A DNA stretch of 64,000 nucleotides. Source: Clostridiales bacterium (GTDB taxonomy: Bacteria > Bacillota > Clostridia > Oscillospirales > Oscillospiraceae). The translations under genes were made by a program, and so were the position numbers. The notes under the pieces were generated by a model. The model was not told where the DNA came from. It saw nothing but the letters and a program-made list of their open reading frames with translations, and did not search any database. Below, piece by piece: positions 9,969 to 19,224 of the stretch. How positions within the stretch are numbered: position 1 is the first letter of the stretch; each line of letters begins with the position of its first letter. The stretch lies in the NCBI GenBank assembly GCA_020859945.1, contig JAJBVG010000054.1:1-64000 (forward strand). Direction: 5' to 3'.

Positions 9969-12050
9969 TTAGCCCCGCTTGTTCCGCCCGGAGATGACTT
10001 TCTCCGCGATGGACTTGGGGATCTCCTCGTAGTGGCTGGGCTCCATGGTGTACTGGCCGCGGCCCTGGGTGCGGGACCGCAGGTCGGTGGCGTAGCCGAA
10101 CATGTTGCTCAGCGGCACAAAGGCGTCGATCTGGGTGGCGCCGTTGCGCGGCTCCATGCCCTGGATCTGACCCCGGCGGCCGTTCAGGTCGCCGATAACG
10201 TCGCCCATATAGTCGTCGGGGACGATGACAGAGACCTTCATGATGGGCTCCATCAGCACCGGGTCGGCGTTGCGCATGGCCTCCTTGAAGGCCATAGAAC
10301 CGGCGATGCGGAAGGCCATTTCAGAGGAGTCGACCTCGTGATAAGAGCCATCGTACAGCGTAACCTTGACATCCACCACGGGGTAGCCGGCCAGCACGCC
10401 GGCCTGCATCGCGCCCTGAATACCGGTATCCACGGCGGGGATGAACTCCTTGGGGATGGCGCCGCCCACGACGGCGTTGACGAACTCGTAGCCCTTGCCG
10501 GACTCGTTGGGTTCGACGATGATTTTGACGTGACCATACTGGCCGCTGCCGCCGCTCTGCCGCTTGTACTTGGTGTCCTGGTCCCACTTCTTGCGAATGG
10601 TCTCCTTGTAGGCCACCTGGGGCGCGCCCACGTTGGCCTCTACCTTGAACTCACGGAGCAGGCGGTCCACGATGATCTGCAAATGCAGCTCACCCATACC
10701 GGCGATGATGGTCTGACCCGTCTCCTCATCGGTGTAGGTCTTGAAGGTGGGGTCCTCCTCGGCCAGCTTGATCAGGGCGACGGTCATCTTTTCCTGACCG
10801 GCCTTGGTCTTCGGCTCGATGGCCACCCGGATGACGGGTTCGGGGAACTCCATGGACTCCAGGATGATGGGGGCGCTGTCGGTGCAGAGGGTGTCGCCGG
10901 TGGTGGTGTTCTTCAGGCCCACGGCGGCGGCGATGTCGCCGGAGTAGACGTGGCTGATGTCCTCCCGGTGGTTGGCGTGCATCTGGAGGATGCGGCCAAT
11001 GCGCTCGCGCTTCTTCTTGGTAGAATTCAGCACGGAAGAACCGCTCTCCAGCTGACCGGAATAGACCCGGAAGAAGGTCAGGCGGCCCACATAGGGGTCG
11101 GTCATGATCTTGAACGCCAGGGCGGAGAAGGGTGCGTCGTCGTCAGCTGGACGCTCTTCCTCTTCGTCGGTGTTGGGGTTCACGCCGGTGATAGGCGGAA
11201 CGTCCAGGGGGGAGGGCATATAGTCCACGATAGCGTCCAGCAGCTTCTGAACGCCCTTGTTCCGGTAGGACGTGCCGCAGACCACGGGGACGATGACGTT
11301 GTCGATACAGCCCTTGCGGATGGCCGCACGGATCATGTCGGTCGGAATTTCTTCCTCCTCCAGCACCATCATCATGATGTCGTCGTCCACATCGGCGATG
11401 TTGTCCAGCATTTTCTGCCGGTACTCTTTCGCCAGGTCCAGCATATCCTCGGGAATCTCTTCCACGCGCATATCCTTGCCCATGGCGTCGTAGTAGATGT
11501 CGGCTTTCATCTCCACCAGGTCGATGATGCCCCGGAAGGACTCCTCGGACCCGATGGGCAGCTGGATGGCCACGGCGTTGGCTTTCAGCCGGTCGCGGAC
11601 CATATCCAGCACGTGGTAGAAGTTCGCGCCCATGATGTCCATCTTGTTGACGTAGATCATGCGGGGAACTTTGTAGTGGTCGGCCTGGCGCCACACAGTT
11701 TCAGACTGAGGCTCCACGCCGCCCTTGGCGCACAGGACGGTCACAGAGCCATCCAGCACACGCAGGGAGCGTTCGACCTCGACAGTGAAGTCCACGTGAC
11801 CCGGGGTGTCGATGATGTTGATCCGGTGATCACGCCAAAAGCAGGTGGTGGCGGCGGACGTGATGGTGATGCCGCGCTCCTGCTCCTGAACCATCCAGTC
11901 CATGGTGGCTGCGCCCTCATGGACTTCGCCGATCTTGTAGTTTACACCAGTGTAATACAAGATACGTTCAGTTGTCGTGGTCTTGCCTGCGTCGATGTGA
12001 GCCATGATGCCGATATTTCTGGTTTTTTCCAGAGATGTTTTTCTAGGCAT
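9969..12050 (-). CDS. fusA: Elongation factor G
   Basis: Translocase GTPase of 693 residues. G motifs are AHIDAGKTT (residues 17-25), DTPGHVDF (about 82) and [10 protein letters not shown] (about 136). [14 protein letters not shown] is switch I. The C-terminal EFG IV and V domains contain [11 protein letters not shown] and the [10 protein letters not shown] loop. It follows rpsG on the same strand with a 42-base gap, the conserved str order. Confidence 0.99.
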   Translation of the reverse strand: MPRKTSLEKTRNIGIMAHIDAGKTTTTERILYYTGVNYKIGEVHEGAATMDWMVQEQERGITITSAATTCFWRDHRINIIDTPGHVDFTVEVERSLRVLDGSVTVLCAKGGVEPQSETVWRQADHYKVPRMIYVNKMDIMGANFYHVLDMVRDRLKANAVAIQLPIGSEESFRGIIDLVEMKADIYYDAMGKDMRVEEIPEDMLDLAKEYRQKMLDNIADVDDDIMMMVLEEEEIPTDMIRAAIRKGCIDNVIVPVVCGTSYRNKGVQKLLDAIVDYMPSPLDVPPITGVNPNTDEEEERPADDDAPFSALAFKIMTDPYVGRLTFFRVYSGQLESGSSVLNSTKKKRERIGRILQMHANHREDISHVYSGDIAAAVGLKNTTTGDTLCTDSAPIILESMEFPEPVIRVAIEPKTKAGQEKMTVALIKLAEEDPTFKTYTDEETGQTIIAGMGELHLQIIVDRLLREFKVEANVGAPQVAYKETIRKKWDQDTKYKRQSGGSGQYGHVKIIVEPNESGKGYEFVNAVVGGAIPKEFIPAVDTGIQGAMQAGVLAGYPVVDVKVTLYDGSYHEVDSSEMAFRIAGSMAFKEAMRNADPVLMEPIMKVSVIVPDDYMGDVIGDLNGRRGQIQGMEPRNGATQIDAFVPLSNMFGYATDLRSRTQGRGQYTMEPSHYEEIPKSIAEKVISGRNKRG

Positions 12051-12092
12051 AACTTTGCTCCTTACAAATAGCGTTTACAAAAAAGCGTTCTG

Positions 12093-12563
12093 TCACCAGC
12101 GGAAGTGAGCGAAGGCCTTGTTCGCCTCGGCCATCTTGTGGACATCCTCGCGCTTCTTCACGGCGTTGCCGGTGTTGTTGGCGGCGTCCATGATCTCACC
12201 GGCCAGCCGCTCCTTCATGGTCCGCTCAGAGCGGGCGCGGGCGTACTGGGTCAGCCAGCGCAGACCCAGGGTCTGACGCCGGGCGGGACGAACCTCCATA
12301 GGCACCTGATAGTTAGCGCCACCCACACGGCGGCTCTTGCACTCCAGGGTGGGCATGATGTTTTCCATGGCCGCCTGGAACACCTCCAGACCGTCCTTAC
12401 CGGTCTTTTCCTGGACGATGTCAAATGCGCCATACACGACCTTCTGGGCGACGCCCTTCTTGCCGTCGAGCATGATGCTGTTGACCAGCTTGGTCACCAG
12501 GACGGAGTTATAAATGGGATCGGGGAGAATTTCCCGTTTGGGTACATTTCCTCTTCTGGGCAC
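12093..12563 (-). CDS. rpsG: 30S ribosomal protein S7
   Basis: Primary 16S rRNA-binding protein that nucleates the 30S head. The GTG at 12563 is chosen because GGAGGG lies 8 bases upstream and it yields [10 protein letters not shown] and exactly 156 residues, the standard length. Signatures [30 protein letters not shown] and NKAFAHFRW are present. It lies between rpsL and fusA. Confidence 0.98.
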   Translation of the reverse strand: MPRRGNVPKREILPDPIYNSVLVTKLVNSIMLDGKKGVAQKVVYGAFDIVQEKTGKDGLEVFQAAMENIMPTLECKSRRVGGANYQVPMEVRPARRQTLGLRWLTQYARARSERTMKERLAGEIMDAANNTGNAVKKREDVHKMAEANKAFAHFRW

Positions 12564-12753
12564 TTTACTTCCCTCCTTCATATTTGAATGATTTCATAGG
12601 TACTCGAAACCCGCTTTTCGGATTCCGTGCCTGGCAAATTGCTTTGCCCCGTGCCTGCCAGAGATTTACCCATATCTATGAATAAACGTCTTGGCAAGGC
12701 GTTGTGCCTTGCGCCGAGGCGCAATAGTACAAGTTAAAGTTTGGCGGGGAGAA

Positions 12754-13176
12754 TTACTTCTTCTTCGCCTTGGGCCGCTTGGCGCCGTACTTGGAACGGG
12801 CCTGCATACGACCGGTGACGCCTTGGGTATCCAGCGTGCCGCGGATGATGTGGTAACGGACACCGGGAAGGTCCTTGACACGGCCGCCGCGGATCATCAC
12901 GACGGAGTGCTCCTGCAGGTTGTGGCCGACGCCGGGGATATAGGCAGTGACCTCGTAGCCGTTGGACAGACGAACACGGGCGATCTTCCGCAGAGCGGAG
13001 TTGGGCTTCTTAGGAGTGGCGGTACGCACGGCGGTGCAGACGCCTCTCTTCTGGGGAGAGGACAGATCGGTCTCGCGGTCCTTGAGGGTGTTCCGGCCCT
13101 TTTGCAGCGCGGGGGAAGTGGACTTGTAGACGGTGGTCTCACGGCCTTTCCGAACCAGCTGATTAAAAGTAGGCAT
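12754..13176 (-). CDS. rpsL: 30S ribosomal protein S12
   Basis: Decoding-centre protein of 140 residues, starting at [12 protein letters not shown]. The conserved loops [11 protein letters not shown] and [26 protein letters not shown] in two segments carry the usual lysines associated with streptomycin response; no resistance substitution is obvious. An unusually long gap of 190 bases separates it from rpsG; it contains imperfect hairpins but no gene. Confidence 0.98.
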   Translation of the reverse strand: MPTFNQLVRKGRETTVYKSTSPALQKGRNTLKDRETDLSSPQKRGVCTAVRTATPKKPNSALRKIARVRLSNGYEVTAYIPGVGHNLQEHSVVMIRGGRVKDLPGVRYHIIRGTLDTQGVTGRMQARSKYGAKRPKAKKK

Positions 13177-13358
13177 AAATGGTTTCCTCCTTTCTTCCAA
13201 AAATTCAAAATCTATTTTAACAGAATAATCCGTAAATTATTCCGCTAAAACCAAAATAATGAGCTGTTAGCTATTAGCTGTTAGTTAGATACAGCCAATC
13301 TAAAACGAACAGCAGGGGGCGCGCAAACGGGATAATCAAAGCTAAAAGACCGGGAGGT

Positions 13359-13604
13359 TCACTCCCGCAGCAGCGCGGCGGCGGCGGCTCCCACGGAGAT
13401 CCCGCACTGGCTGCCCAGCTCCTTCATGGTGACGCCGCTCTCCAGAGGAACGTTCTGCTCCCGGCAGAGGGCCTCCACGGGGCCGGTGACGGCGGGGTCC
13501 GCATCGCAGGCGAGAAAGACCTCTTTCGCCCGCCCGGAGAGGACGGCTTTTCTGGTCTGCTTCACTCCCACAACCTTTTTTCCGTTTTCCAGCTGGGAAA
13601 TCAA
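13359..13604 (-). CDS. L7Ae/L30e/Gadd45-family ribosomal protein
   Basis: An 81-residue kink-turn RNA-binding protein, the homologue of the small L7Ae-like protein that often precedes rpsL in Firmicutes. The TTG at 13604 is preferred (AAGGAGG 9 bases upstream), giving ISQLENGKKVVGVKQTRKAV. The motif VKQTRKAVLSGRAKEVFLACDAD in two parts and the late VPLESGVTMKELGSQCGI are diagnostic. It is the first gene of the cluster here; no rpoB or rpoC precedes it. Confidence 0.88.
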   Translation of the reverse strand: MISQLENGKKVVGVKQTRKAVLSGRAKEVFLACDADPAVTGPVEALCREQNVPLESGVTMKELGSQCGISVGAAAAALLRE

Positions 13605-13642
13605 GCCGCAACGCCTCCTTTTGGCGCACCCGTGCATTTCGC

Positions 13643-13672
13643 ATTATACCATCTGCGCAGGCGGTTCGTCAA
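13643..13672 (-). promoter_or_regulatory. Promoter of the L7Ae-rpsL-rpsG-fusA cluster
   Basis: Minus-strand TTGACG, 18 bp spacer, TATAAT, with the -10 about 40 bases before the TTG start at 13604. It makes the cluster independent of any upstream operon. Confidence 0.7.
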
Positions 13673-13698
13673 CAAAAAGTTTTCCAGATTTCACGAAA

Positions 13699-13742
13699 AA
13701 TGCCCGTTTCCTTCCGTCAAAATCACGGAGAATCGGGCATTT
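13699..13742 (-). terminator. Terminator of the Ig-like/CHAP gene
   Basis: AATGCCCG/CGGGCATT with an inner CCGT/ACGG stem. On the minus strand it is followed by TTTTTCG, about 130 bases downstream of the stop at 13875. Confidence 0.55.
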
Positions 13743-13874
13743 CTCGCGGGGGAAGCCACCTTCTGCGGCCTCCTGGTTTGTTCCCAAATGACGCTTTTTT
13801 CAAGCTCTGCGCTTTTGATTCGCAGAATCCAGCTAACAGCTCATCAACGGAGCTGTCCCAATGGACACGTCTCA

Positions 13875-15590
13875 TTAATAGTTGGGTTTGGCGAAGCCCA
13901 GGATGTACATCCCGTTGATCTTGCCGCTGGAACTGCTGCGCTTCAGGGTCAGGGTTTTCTTGCGCACCTGGTCGCTGGAGTTGCCCTCCACGGTGACGAT
14001 TTTGATCTTGCTGCTGGTGTAGGTGACGCTGACCACGTAGCCGATGTGGTGGGCGGTGCCGCCCTTCACGTTGGCGTAAATAATCAGGTCGCCCTGCTTG
14101 GGCACATAGCTCTTTTTGCGGACCTTGGTCCAGCTGTAGAACCGGCCTTTCTTTTTATAATAGGAGTGGTAATTCCGCACGGCAGCGTACTTGGGAATGA
14201 CAGAGGTGCTGACCCCTGCTTCCCGGGCGCACCAGCTGACGAACATGGCGCACCAGGCCGCCTGGGTCATGCCGTAGTAGCGGCCATACTCAGTGCAGTT
14301 GCCCGAACCGGAACAGGTGCCGGAGAGCTTGCTCCTGCTGCTGCTCTCGTGGTAGCCCAGCTGGGAGAGGGCGATGGCGACGATGTTGCTGCGCTTGCCG
14401 CCGGTCAGCTTCAAAGCCATCAACGCTTTGTAGTATTTTCCTTTTTTATACGAAGAGGAATAACTCAGTGTCTTGGCCTTGGTGTAAACGGTGATCTTCA
14501 CCGTGGCGGTGGCCTTCTTGTAGACGCTGGTCTTGGCGGCGGTGACGGTGATGGTGGCGGTCCCCACCCCCTTCATGGTGCATTTGCCGGAGGAGCTGAC
14601 TTTGACCACGCTGGTGTCGCTGCTGGTATAGGTCAGCTTGCCGTCGCCGCTGGTGCTGGCCCCCAGGGAGAAGGTGCCGCCGCTGGAGTATTTTTTGGTG
14701 TAGCTGGTCTTGGTGAGGGTGATGGTCTGCTTGATCCGGGTGCCGGTGACTGTGACCTCTGCCGTGGTCTCCTTATAATTCTGCGTGGCGGCGGCGGTGA
14801 TGGTGACGGTGGCGGTTCCCGCACCGACTACGGTGCATTTGCCCGCGCTGGTCACCGTGACCACGGAGGTGTCGGAGCTTTGGTAGCTCAGCTCGCCCTG
14901 GGCGGCGGGAGAGAGCTGGAAGGTGGACTTGCAGCTCAGACTGTAGCTGGCAGTGTCCACGCCGGTGATCTCCTGCTCCGCCGGGGTGATGGCGTAGCTG
15001 CCCCGGGCCACGACTGCGCCCTCTGCGTCCGTCAGCTGGAGATAGAAGGTGCCGCAGTCGGTGAAGGTCAGCTCTGTGGCCCGCTCGGTGTATGTCTCGT
15101 CCGCAAACCACTGCTCTGTCAGCGCCGCCGTGTCCAACGTCTCGCCGTCCACCGCGACCTGATAGTCCGGGCAGATGGCCTTGCCGGTGTAGGTGTAGGA
15201 GGCGGATTCCTGATAAGTGCCGTCCCCGGTCAGCCACGCGATGGCCCCATAGGTGACTGACTCCTCCGGTTCTTCGGATTCCTCCTGGTCGGCGGGGGCA
15301 TCTGCGTCGTCCTGGGCGTCCTCTTTCTGGTCGGGTTCCTCTTCCTCAGCAGCGGCAACATTGGCCTCTTCTTCCGATTCGGCGGTTTCCTCCTCTTCCT
15401 CGGCGTCGGATTCCTCCTCGTCCAGCAGGGACTCCACGGCCTGGGCCGCAATTTCGTAGTCGTCGGAGGTGCCAAACACCGTCTCCAGTACCAAATCTTC
15501 CTCGCAGGCGGCGAAGGACGTGACCACGCACATGCCCGCCATACAAATTGCCATACTCCCGGCCAGCAGCCGCTTCCAAAGCTGTTTCAT
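13875..15590 (-). CDS. Secreted Ig-like (Big_2) and CHAP-domain cell-wall hydrolase
   Basis: A 571-residue exported protein. A signal peptide (residues 1-27, ending TSFAA) is followed by a Glu/Asp-rich stretch (about 50-115) like that of the protein at 164-1906. Two bacterial Ig-like group 2 repeats follow (about 215-285 and 290-370), each with the S-D-T-S-V-V-x-V-x-S-x-G-K-C-T motif. The C-terminal CHAP domain (about 400-570) has catalytic Cys in AAWCAMFVSWC and His in GGTAHHIGYVV. Such proteins cut peptidoglycan peptides or act as amidases outside the cell. Promoter and palindromic repeat lie upstream. Confidence 0.85.
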   Translation of the reverse strand: MKQLWKRLLAGSMAICMAGMCVVTSFAACEEDLVLETVFGTSDDYEIAAQAVESLLDEEESDAEEEEETAESEEEANVAAAEEEEPDQKEDAQDDADAPADQEESEEPEESVTYGAIAWLTGDGTYQESASYTYTGKAICPDYQVAVDGETLDTAALTEQWFADETYTERATELTFTDCGTFYLQLTDAEGAVVARGSYAITPAEQEITGVDTASYSLSCKSTFQLSPAAQGELSYQSSDTSVVTVTSAGKCTVVGAGTATVTITAAATQNYKETTAEVTVTGTRIKQTITLTKTSYTKKYSSGGTFSLGASTSGDGKLTYTSSDTSVVKVSSSGKCTMKGVGTATITVTAAKTSVYKKATATVKITVYTKAKTLSYSSSYKKGKYYKALMALKLTGGKRSNIVAIALSQLGYHESSSRSKLSGTCSGSGNCTEYGRYYGMTQAAWCAMFVSWCAREAGVSTSVIPKYAAVRNYHSYYKKKGRFYSWTKVRKKSYVPKQGDLIIYANVKGGTAHHIGYVVSVTYTSSKIKIVTVEGNSSDQVRKKTLTLKRSSSSGKINGMYILGFAKPNY

Positions 15591-15614
15591 AATCGCTCCT
15601 TTTTAGAGGCAGCC

Positions 15615-15759
15615 CCGCATAATTAGTGCTGCGGCGTCTTGCGGTCAATTTCCGCCATAACTTCGTTGCAAAAACTTGAAATACACAAAGTATTCCTGCG
15701 TTTTTGCGCCTCGTTCTGACGAAAATTCCCTCGCAATCCACTCTTGCCGAATTATGCGG
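15615..15759. repeat. Imperfect 145 bp inverted repeat (MITE/REP-like)
   Basis: The two halves start CCGCATAAT and end ATTATGCGG and align with each other throughout as an imperfect palindrome. Matching blocks include CGTTGCAAAAAC against GCGCAAAAACGC on the other arm, around a centre GAAATAC-ACAAA-GTATTC. It lies between two same-strand genes, with no ORF. It could fold into one long hairpin in RNA or act as a non-autonomous element. Confidence 0.55.
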
Positions 15760-15792
15760 CGCCGCCTTTGTTCAGATAGGGGTTTCGCTAAA

Positions 15793-16866
15793 TTACAGAA
15801 TAATTAATTCCTTGGGGGACCGGGTCAACACCCGGCAGCCGTCCTCAGTCAGCACCACCACGTCCTCGATGCGCACGCCGAACTGTCCCGGCAGGTAGAT
15901 GCCCGGCTCGGCGGAGGCCACCGCTCCCACGGGCATAGGCTCGTTGTTGGTGGGGCGGAAACCGGGGTCCTCGTGGATTTCGATGCCCAGGCTGTGGCCG
16001 AAGCTGTGGCCCATCTTGCCGGCGTACCCGGCGTTGTCCAGCACCGCCACCGCGCCGTTGTGGACCGCCGCGCCGGTGACACCGGGTTTTGCCAGGGCGA
16101 TGCCCGTCAACTGGGCCTGGAGGACGGTGTCATACACCCGCCGCATTTCTTCGGTGGGCTGGCCCACCGCCACGGTGCGGGTCATGTCGGAGCAGTAGCC
16201 GCCGTACACACAGCCGAAGTCCATGGTCACGAACTCGCCCTCCTGAATCTGCTTCAGGCCGGGAATGGCGTGAGGCATGGACCCGTTGGGGCCGGAGGCC
16301 ACGATGGGGTCGAAGGAGTTCCGGGAGGCCCCCTTGGACTGCATCAGATAGGTCAGCCGGGCCGCAATTTCGCTCTCGGTGACGCCGGGCTTGATGTAAT
16401 TCAAAATCTCTGAAAACGCCTGGTCGGTGATCTCCTGGGCCTTCTCCATGACGGCCAGCTCCGCCTCGTCCTTGCTGGCCCGGAGGCGAGAGAGCAGGGC
16501 GCTGGCGTGGATGAATTCCGTCCCGGCAGGGAACGCCGCTTGCAGCTTTTCAAAGTCGGCCAGGCTCAGATAGTCCTCCTCCACACCGACTTTACGCAGT
16601 CCCAGGGCGGCGCACTTCTCCCCCGCCCATTTCGCGTGGGACTCCCCCGCGCCCTGGATCATGTGGATCTCGCAGCCGGTGATCTGGTTCCGGGCCGCTT
16701 CGATGTACCGGGAGTCGGTGGAGTAAGCGCTGCCCGCCGCCGTGACCAGCGCCAGGCCCTCCCCGTGGAAGCCTACGGCGTAAAACTCTCCCGGCTCGCT
16801 GGTGACAGCCAGGGCGTCCAGCCCGTATTCCGGCAGCAGCGCGGCAATTTTTTGCAGATGATTCAT
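15793..16866 (-). CDS. M24 family Xaa-Pro aminopeptidase
   Basis: Cytosolic metallopeptidase of 357 residues that removes N-terminal residues before proline. The creatinase-like N domain (1-125) precedes a pita-bread domain with the metal ligands: Asp of TMDFGC and Asp of YCSDMTRT (about 215-230), His of GHSFGHSLGIEIHE (about 285-297), Glu of SAEPGIYL (about 318) and Glu of VRIEDVV (about 332). Its ATG overlaps the intended stop of the upstream gene as ATGA, showing translational coupling in the 15793-18231 operon. Confidence 0.95.
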   Translation of the reverse strand: MNHLQKIAALLPEYGLDALAVTSEPGEFYAVGFHGEGLALVTAAGSAYSTDSRYIEAARNQITGCEIHMIQGAGESHAKWAGEKCAALGLRKVGVEEDYLSLADFEKLQAAFPAGTEFIHASALLSRLRASKDEAELAVMEKAQEITDQAFSEILNYIKPGVTESEIAARLTYLMQSKGASRNSFDPIVASGPNGSMPHAIPGLKQIQEGEFVTMDFGCVYGGYCSDMTRTVAVGQPTEEMRRVYDTVLQAQLTGIALAKPGVTGAAVHNGAVAVLDNAGYAGKMGHSFGHSLGIEIHEDPGFRPTNNEPMPVGAVASAEPGIYLPGQFGVRIEDVVVLTEDGCRVLTRSPKELIIL

Positions 16867-16897
16867 AGCAGTTCAACCTTCTTCTGATAAATTTGTT

Positions 16898-17728
16898 TCA
16901 TGGTAAGCGCGTCCTCGCTCTGGGTCCCGCCGACTCGCAGATGATGGTGGGGCTCCAGCCCCGCCGGGCAATTTCCTCCGCCAGCGGCTCAAAGTCCGGC
17001 CCGAAGCCCTGAGAGTCCGCGAAGGTCAGGTGCCGCAGCTCGCCGCCCTTGGGCGTGAACGCGATGTGGGAAAAGTGGCTGTGGAACACCGCCGCCCGGT
17101 CCTCTCCCAACACCTGCACCATCCGGTCCAGCATGGCGCGGCAGGCTTCCGGCCCGTCCAGTTCCCCCGCTGTGCGGGCATAGAGGTGCCCGAAGTCCAC
17201 GCAGGGGAGCAGCCGCTCGTCCAGGGTACACAGCTCCAGCACTTCCTCCAGGTCGCCCAGCTGGTTCACCTTGCCCATGGTCTCCGGGCAGAGGGTCAGG
17301 TCGCCGTACCCAACCCCGTCGCAGGTGGCGAGGATGGCGGTCAGTGACTTTTTGGCAATGGCGAGGGCCTCGGCCCGGCTGCGCTTCATCAGCGCACCGG
17401 CGTGGATGACGATGCGCTTCGCCCCCATCCACCGGGCCGCCTGGCAGGAATCCAGCACATAGCCGATGTTCTTCTCCAGGCTCTCCGGGGCCGGGTTCGC
17501 CAGGTTGATGAAATAGGGCGCGTGGACAGAGAGGACGATACCCGCGTCAGCGGCGTTTTGGCCGATTTTCTCCGCCATGGGCTGTTTGACGTGGACGCCC
17601 CTGCCGCACTGGTATTCGTAGGCGTCCAGCCCGATGGAGCGGAGCCAGGCGGGGGCGTCGGCGCTGGCCTTGCTGACCTCCCGGGTGAAATACTCAGAGT
17701 TCCCCGCCACGCCGAACCAGGCGCTCAT
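16898..17728 (-). CDS. Endonuclease IV-like (AP endonuclease 2 / sugar isomerase fold) protein, C-terminus frameshifted
   Basis: TIM-barrel protein of the Nfo/xylose-isomerase superfamily. Metal-site segments are LSVHAPYF, IVIHAG, CPETMGK, CVDFGHLYA, HSHFS and ICESAG. The ATG at 17728 overlaps the YqeG stop. As written the frame ends after ICESAGPRARTRLP at 16898. One extra base in the G-run at 16926-16928 would restore a tail beginning TQSEDALTMKQIYQKK, typical of the family, and end at 16863 in a TGA overlapping the aminopeptidase ATG. So a one-base deletion, either real or a sequence error, has removed about 20 residues. The reaction is presumably AP-site cleavage or a sugar isomerisation; which is unknown. 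Confidence 0.82.
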   Translation of the reverse strand: MSAWFGVAGNSEYFTREVSKASADAPAWLRSIGLDAYEYQCGRGVHVKQPMAEKIGQNAADAGIVLSVHAPYFINLANPAPESLEKNIGYVLDSCQAARWMGAKRIVIHAGALMKRSRAEALAIAKKSLTAILATCDGVGYGDLTLCPETMGKVNQLGDLEEVLELCTLDERLLPCVDFGHLYARTAGELDGPEACRAMLDRMVQVLGEDRAAVFHSHFSHIAFTPKGGELRHLTFADSQGFGPDFEPLAEEIARRGWSPTIICESAGPRARTRLP

Positions 17729-18231
17729 CGTTTGTCCCCCCGCAGGCGGCACAGCCCCCGGAAAGGGGCCTCGATGCCGTACCGCAGCTTCCGGGGCAGG
17801 GAATCCAGTGCGATGGCCCGGACGTAAATGGCGGCCCGGACCCCAGCGTTGTGGCCGCCCCAGACATCGGTAAAGATCTGGTCGCCCAACATGATGGTTT
17901 CCTCCGGGGTGCAGCCGTAGTCCTCCATGACCTTGTGGAAGCTCCGGGCGTGGGGCTTAGAGGCATGGCTCAGGTAGGGGAGGAACCCCTCACAAAAGGT
18001 CTGGGCCCGCTGGGGTTTCCGCCCGTTGGAGAGGACGAACAGGGTCATGCCCCGCCGCTCCACCTCCTCCGCCCAGGCCCGGAGCCGGGGGGAAGGCGTG
18101 GCCTCTCCGTAGCGGGCCAGGGTGTTGTCCAGGTCCGCCAAAATCAGCCGGACCCCCTGAGCGGCCAGCCCGTCCAGGTCCAGGTCGTACACGCTGTCAA
18201 TGATTTTGTCCGGCGTCAGCGGAAATCCCAT
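17725..18231 (-). CDS. YqeG family HAD IIIA-type phosphatase
   Basis: A 168-residue HAD phosphatase. Motif I is LADLDNTLARYGE (about 32-44), motif II is VLSNGRKP (about 66), the Lys is in SKPHARSF (about 92) and motif IV is MLGDQIFTDVWGGH (about 113-126). No cap domain is present, as in the IIIA class. Family members are phosphatidylglycerophosphate phosphatase-like, but the YqeG substrate is not settled. It is first gene of a three-gene coupled operon with the endonuclease-IV-like and aminopeptidase genes. Confidence 0.92.
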   Translation of the reverse strand: MGFPLTPDKIIDSVYDLDLDGLAAQGVRLILADLDNTLARYGEATPSPRLRAWAEEVERRGMTLFVLSNGRKPQRAQTFCEGFLPYLSHASKPHARSFHKVMEDYGCTPEETIMLGDQIFTDVWGGHNAGVRAAIYVRAIALDSLPRKLRYGIEAPFRGLCRLRGDKR

Positions 18232-18395
18232 CTCTGCGCACCTCTCTTACCGTTCTGACCCGCCACCCCGCCGCATAAACTGGCTATACGGGTGCGGGAC
18301 GGGCAACGCGGAACAAATGGCAAATTTCGTCCATTTTTCCAGCAACTCGTTTTTCAGTATAGCATCATTCTCAGGGAGAAACAAGGGGGGATTCT

Positions 18396-19184
18396 GTGGA
18401 AAAATCTGCTTTTCCACGGCTTTTTTGCGCCATAACACCCAACGAGGCCCAGGACCTGGCACAGTGGCCGCTGGAGCCGGTCTGGATGGCCTATCGCGCC
18501 GGGGACGGTCCCCGGCTCTACCGGGCCGCGCCGCCGGAGAGCATCTCCGGCGGGGTACTGGCGGCGGAGGACAGCCGCCTGCGGCAGGTGGGCGGCAGCG
18601 CCGTCTTTTGCCAGCAGGCGGTGCGGGAGTGCAAAGCCAGAGGCGCGGCGGGCTTCTGGGCCAACTGGAGCCGCCCCGCAGAGGGGGCCATGTCCGCGCT
18701 GACGGCGGAGCTGGACGCCACCCTGTCCCGGCAGGGGCTGGCCCTGTGGGTGGGGGAGGCTTACGGTCCCGGCTGTCCCACGGCACAGGTGCTGGTGTCG
18801 TCAGCCCTCTCCGGCGGGACGCTGAAAGGGCGACTGGGCGAGGCCATGGAGCGCTTGAGCGGGAACCGGGTGGTGCTGGCGGTGGAGCGCATGGCGGCGG
18901 ATTTCGCCCTCCCCGCCGTCAATGGGCAGGGCCAGCCTCTGACCCCGCGGGAACTGGCCGCGCTGCGGGAGCAATACCGGCCCAAACGCTGGTACTCCGG
19001 GGAGCTTTGCGCCTGGTACTTCACCTACGAGCGGGAGGGGCAGGTGCATCTCGTTCTCTACGACGACGGAGAGAGCATCCGCCGGAAGCTGCTGCTGGCG
19101 AAGGAGCTGGGCGTGGCCCAGGCGTTGGTGGCCTGGGCGGAGGTGAAGGACTGTGTGGAAGTGATTTTTGCGGCGAAAGGGTGA
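18396..19184 (+). CDS. Conserved hypothetical protein
   Basis: 262 residues, GTG start with AAGGGGGG upstream. No signal peptide or membrane helix. It begins MEKSAFPRLFCAITPNEAQDLAQ and ends in KELGVAQALVAWAEVKDCVEVIFAAKG (two stretches). The pattern of alternating strands and helices with a Trp-Tyr centre (RWYSGELCAWYF) hints at an incomplete alpha/beta barrel, but I do not recognise a family. It is single, followed by a strong terminator, and divergent from the YqeG operon. Confidence 0.7.
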   Translation: MEKSAFPRLFCAITPNEAQDLAQWPLEPVWMAYRAGDGPRLYRAAPPESISGGVLAAEDSRLRQVGGSAVFCQQAVRECKARGAAGFWANWSRPAEGAMSALTAELDATLSRQGLALWVGEAYGPGCPTAQVLVSSALSGGTLKGRLGEAMERLSGNRVVLAVERMAADFALPAVNGQGQPLTPRELAALREQYRPKRWYSGELCAWYFTYEREGQVHLVLYDDGESIRRKLLLAKELGVAQALVAWAEVKDCVEVIFAAKG

Positions 19185-19188
19185 AAAA

Positions 19189-19219
19189 GGCCCCCTCCCA
19201 GGTGTTGGGAGGGGGTTTT
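19189..19219 (+). terminator. Terminator between converging genes
   Basis: CCCCCTCCCA and TGGGAGGGGG form a 10 bp stem, with AAAAAGG before and TTTTCG after, so it can serve both the + gene and the RND gene. Confidence 0.85.
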
Positions 19220-19224
19220 CGTGC

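Noticed and set aside
10032-12071. Long open frame antisense to fusA, and similar ones antisense to glmS, the RND gene and the tail tip gene
   Set aside because: They mirror highly biased codons of real genes, lack ribosome sites, and give low-complexity His/Gly/Val/Arg-rich proteins with no family resemblance.
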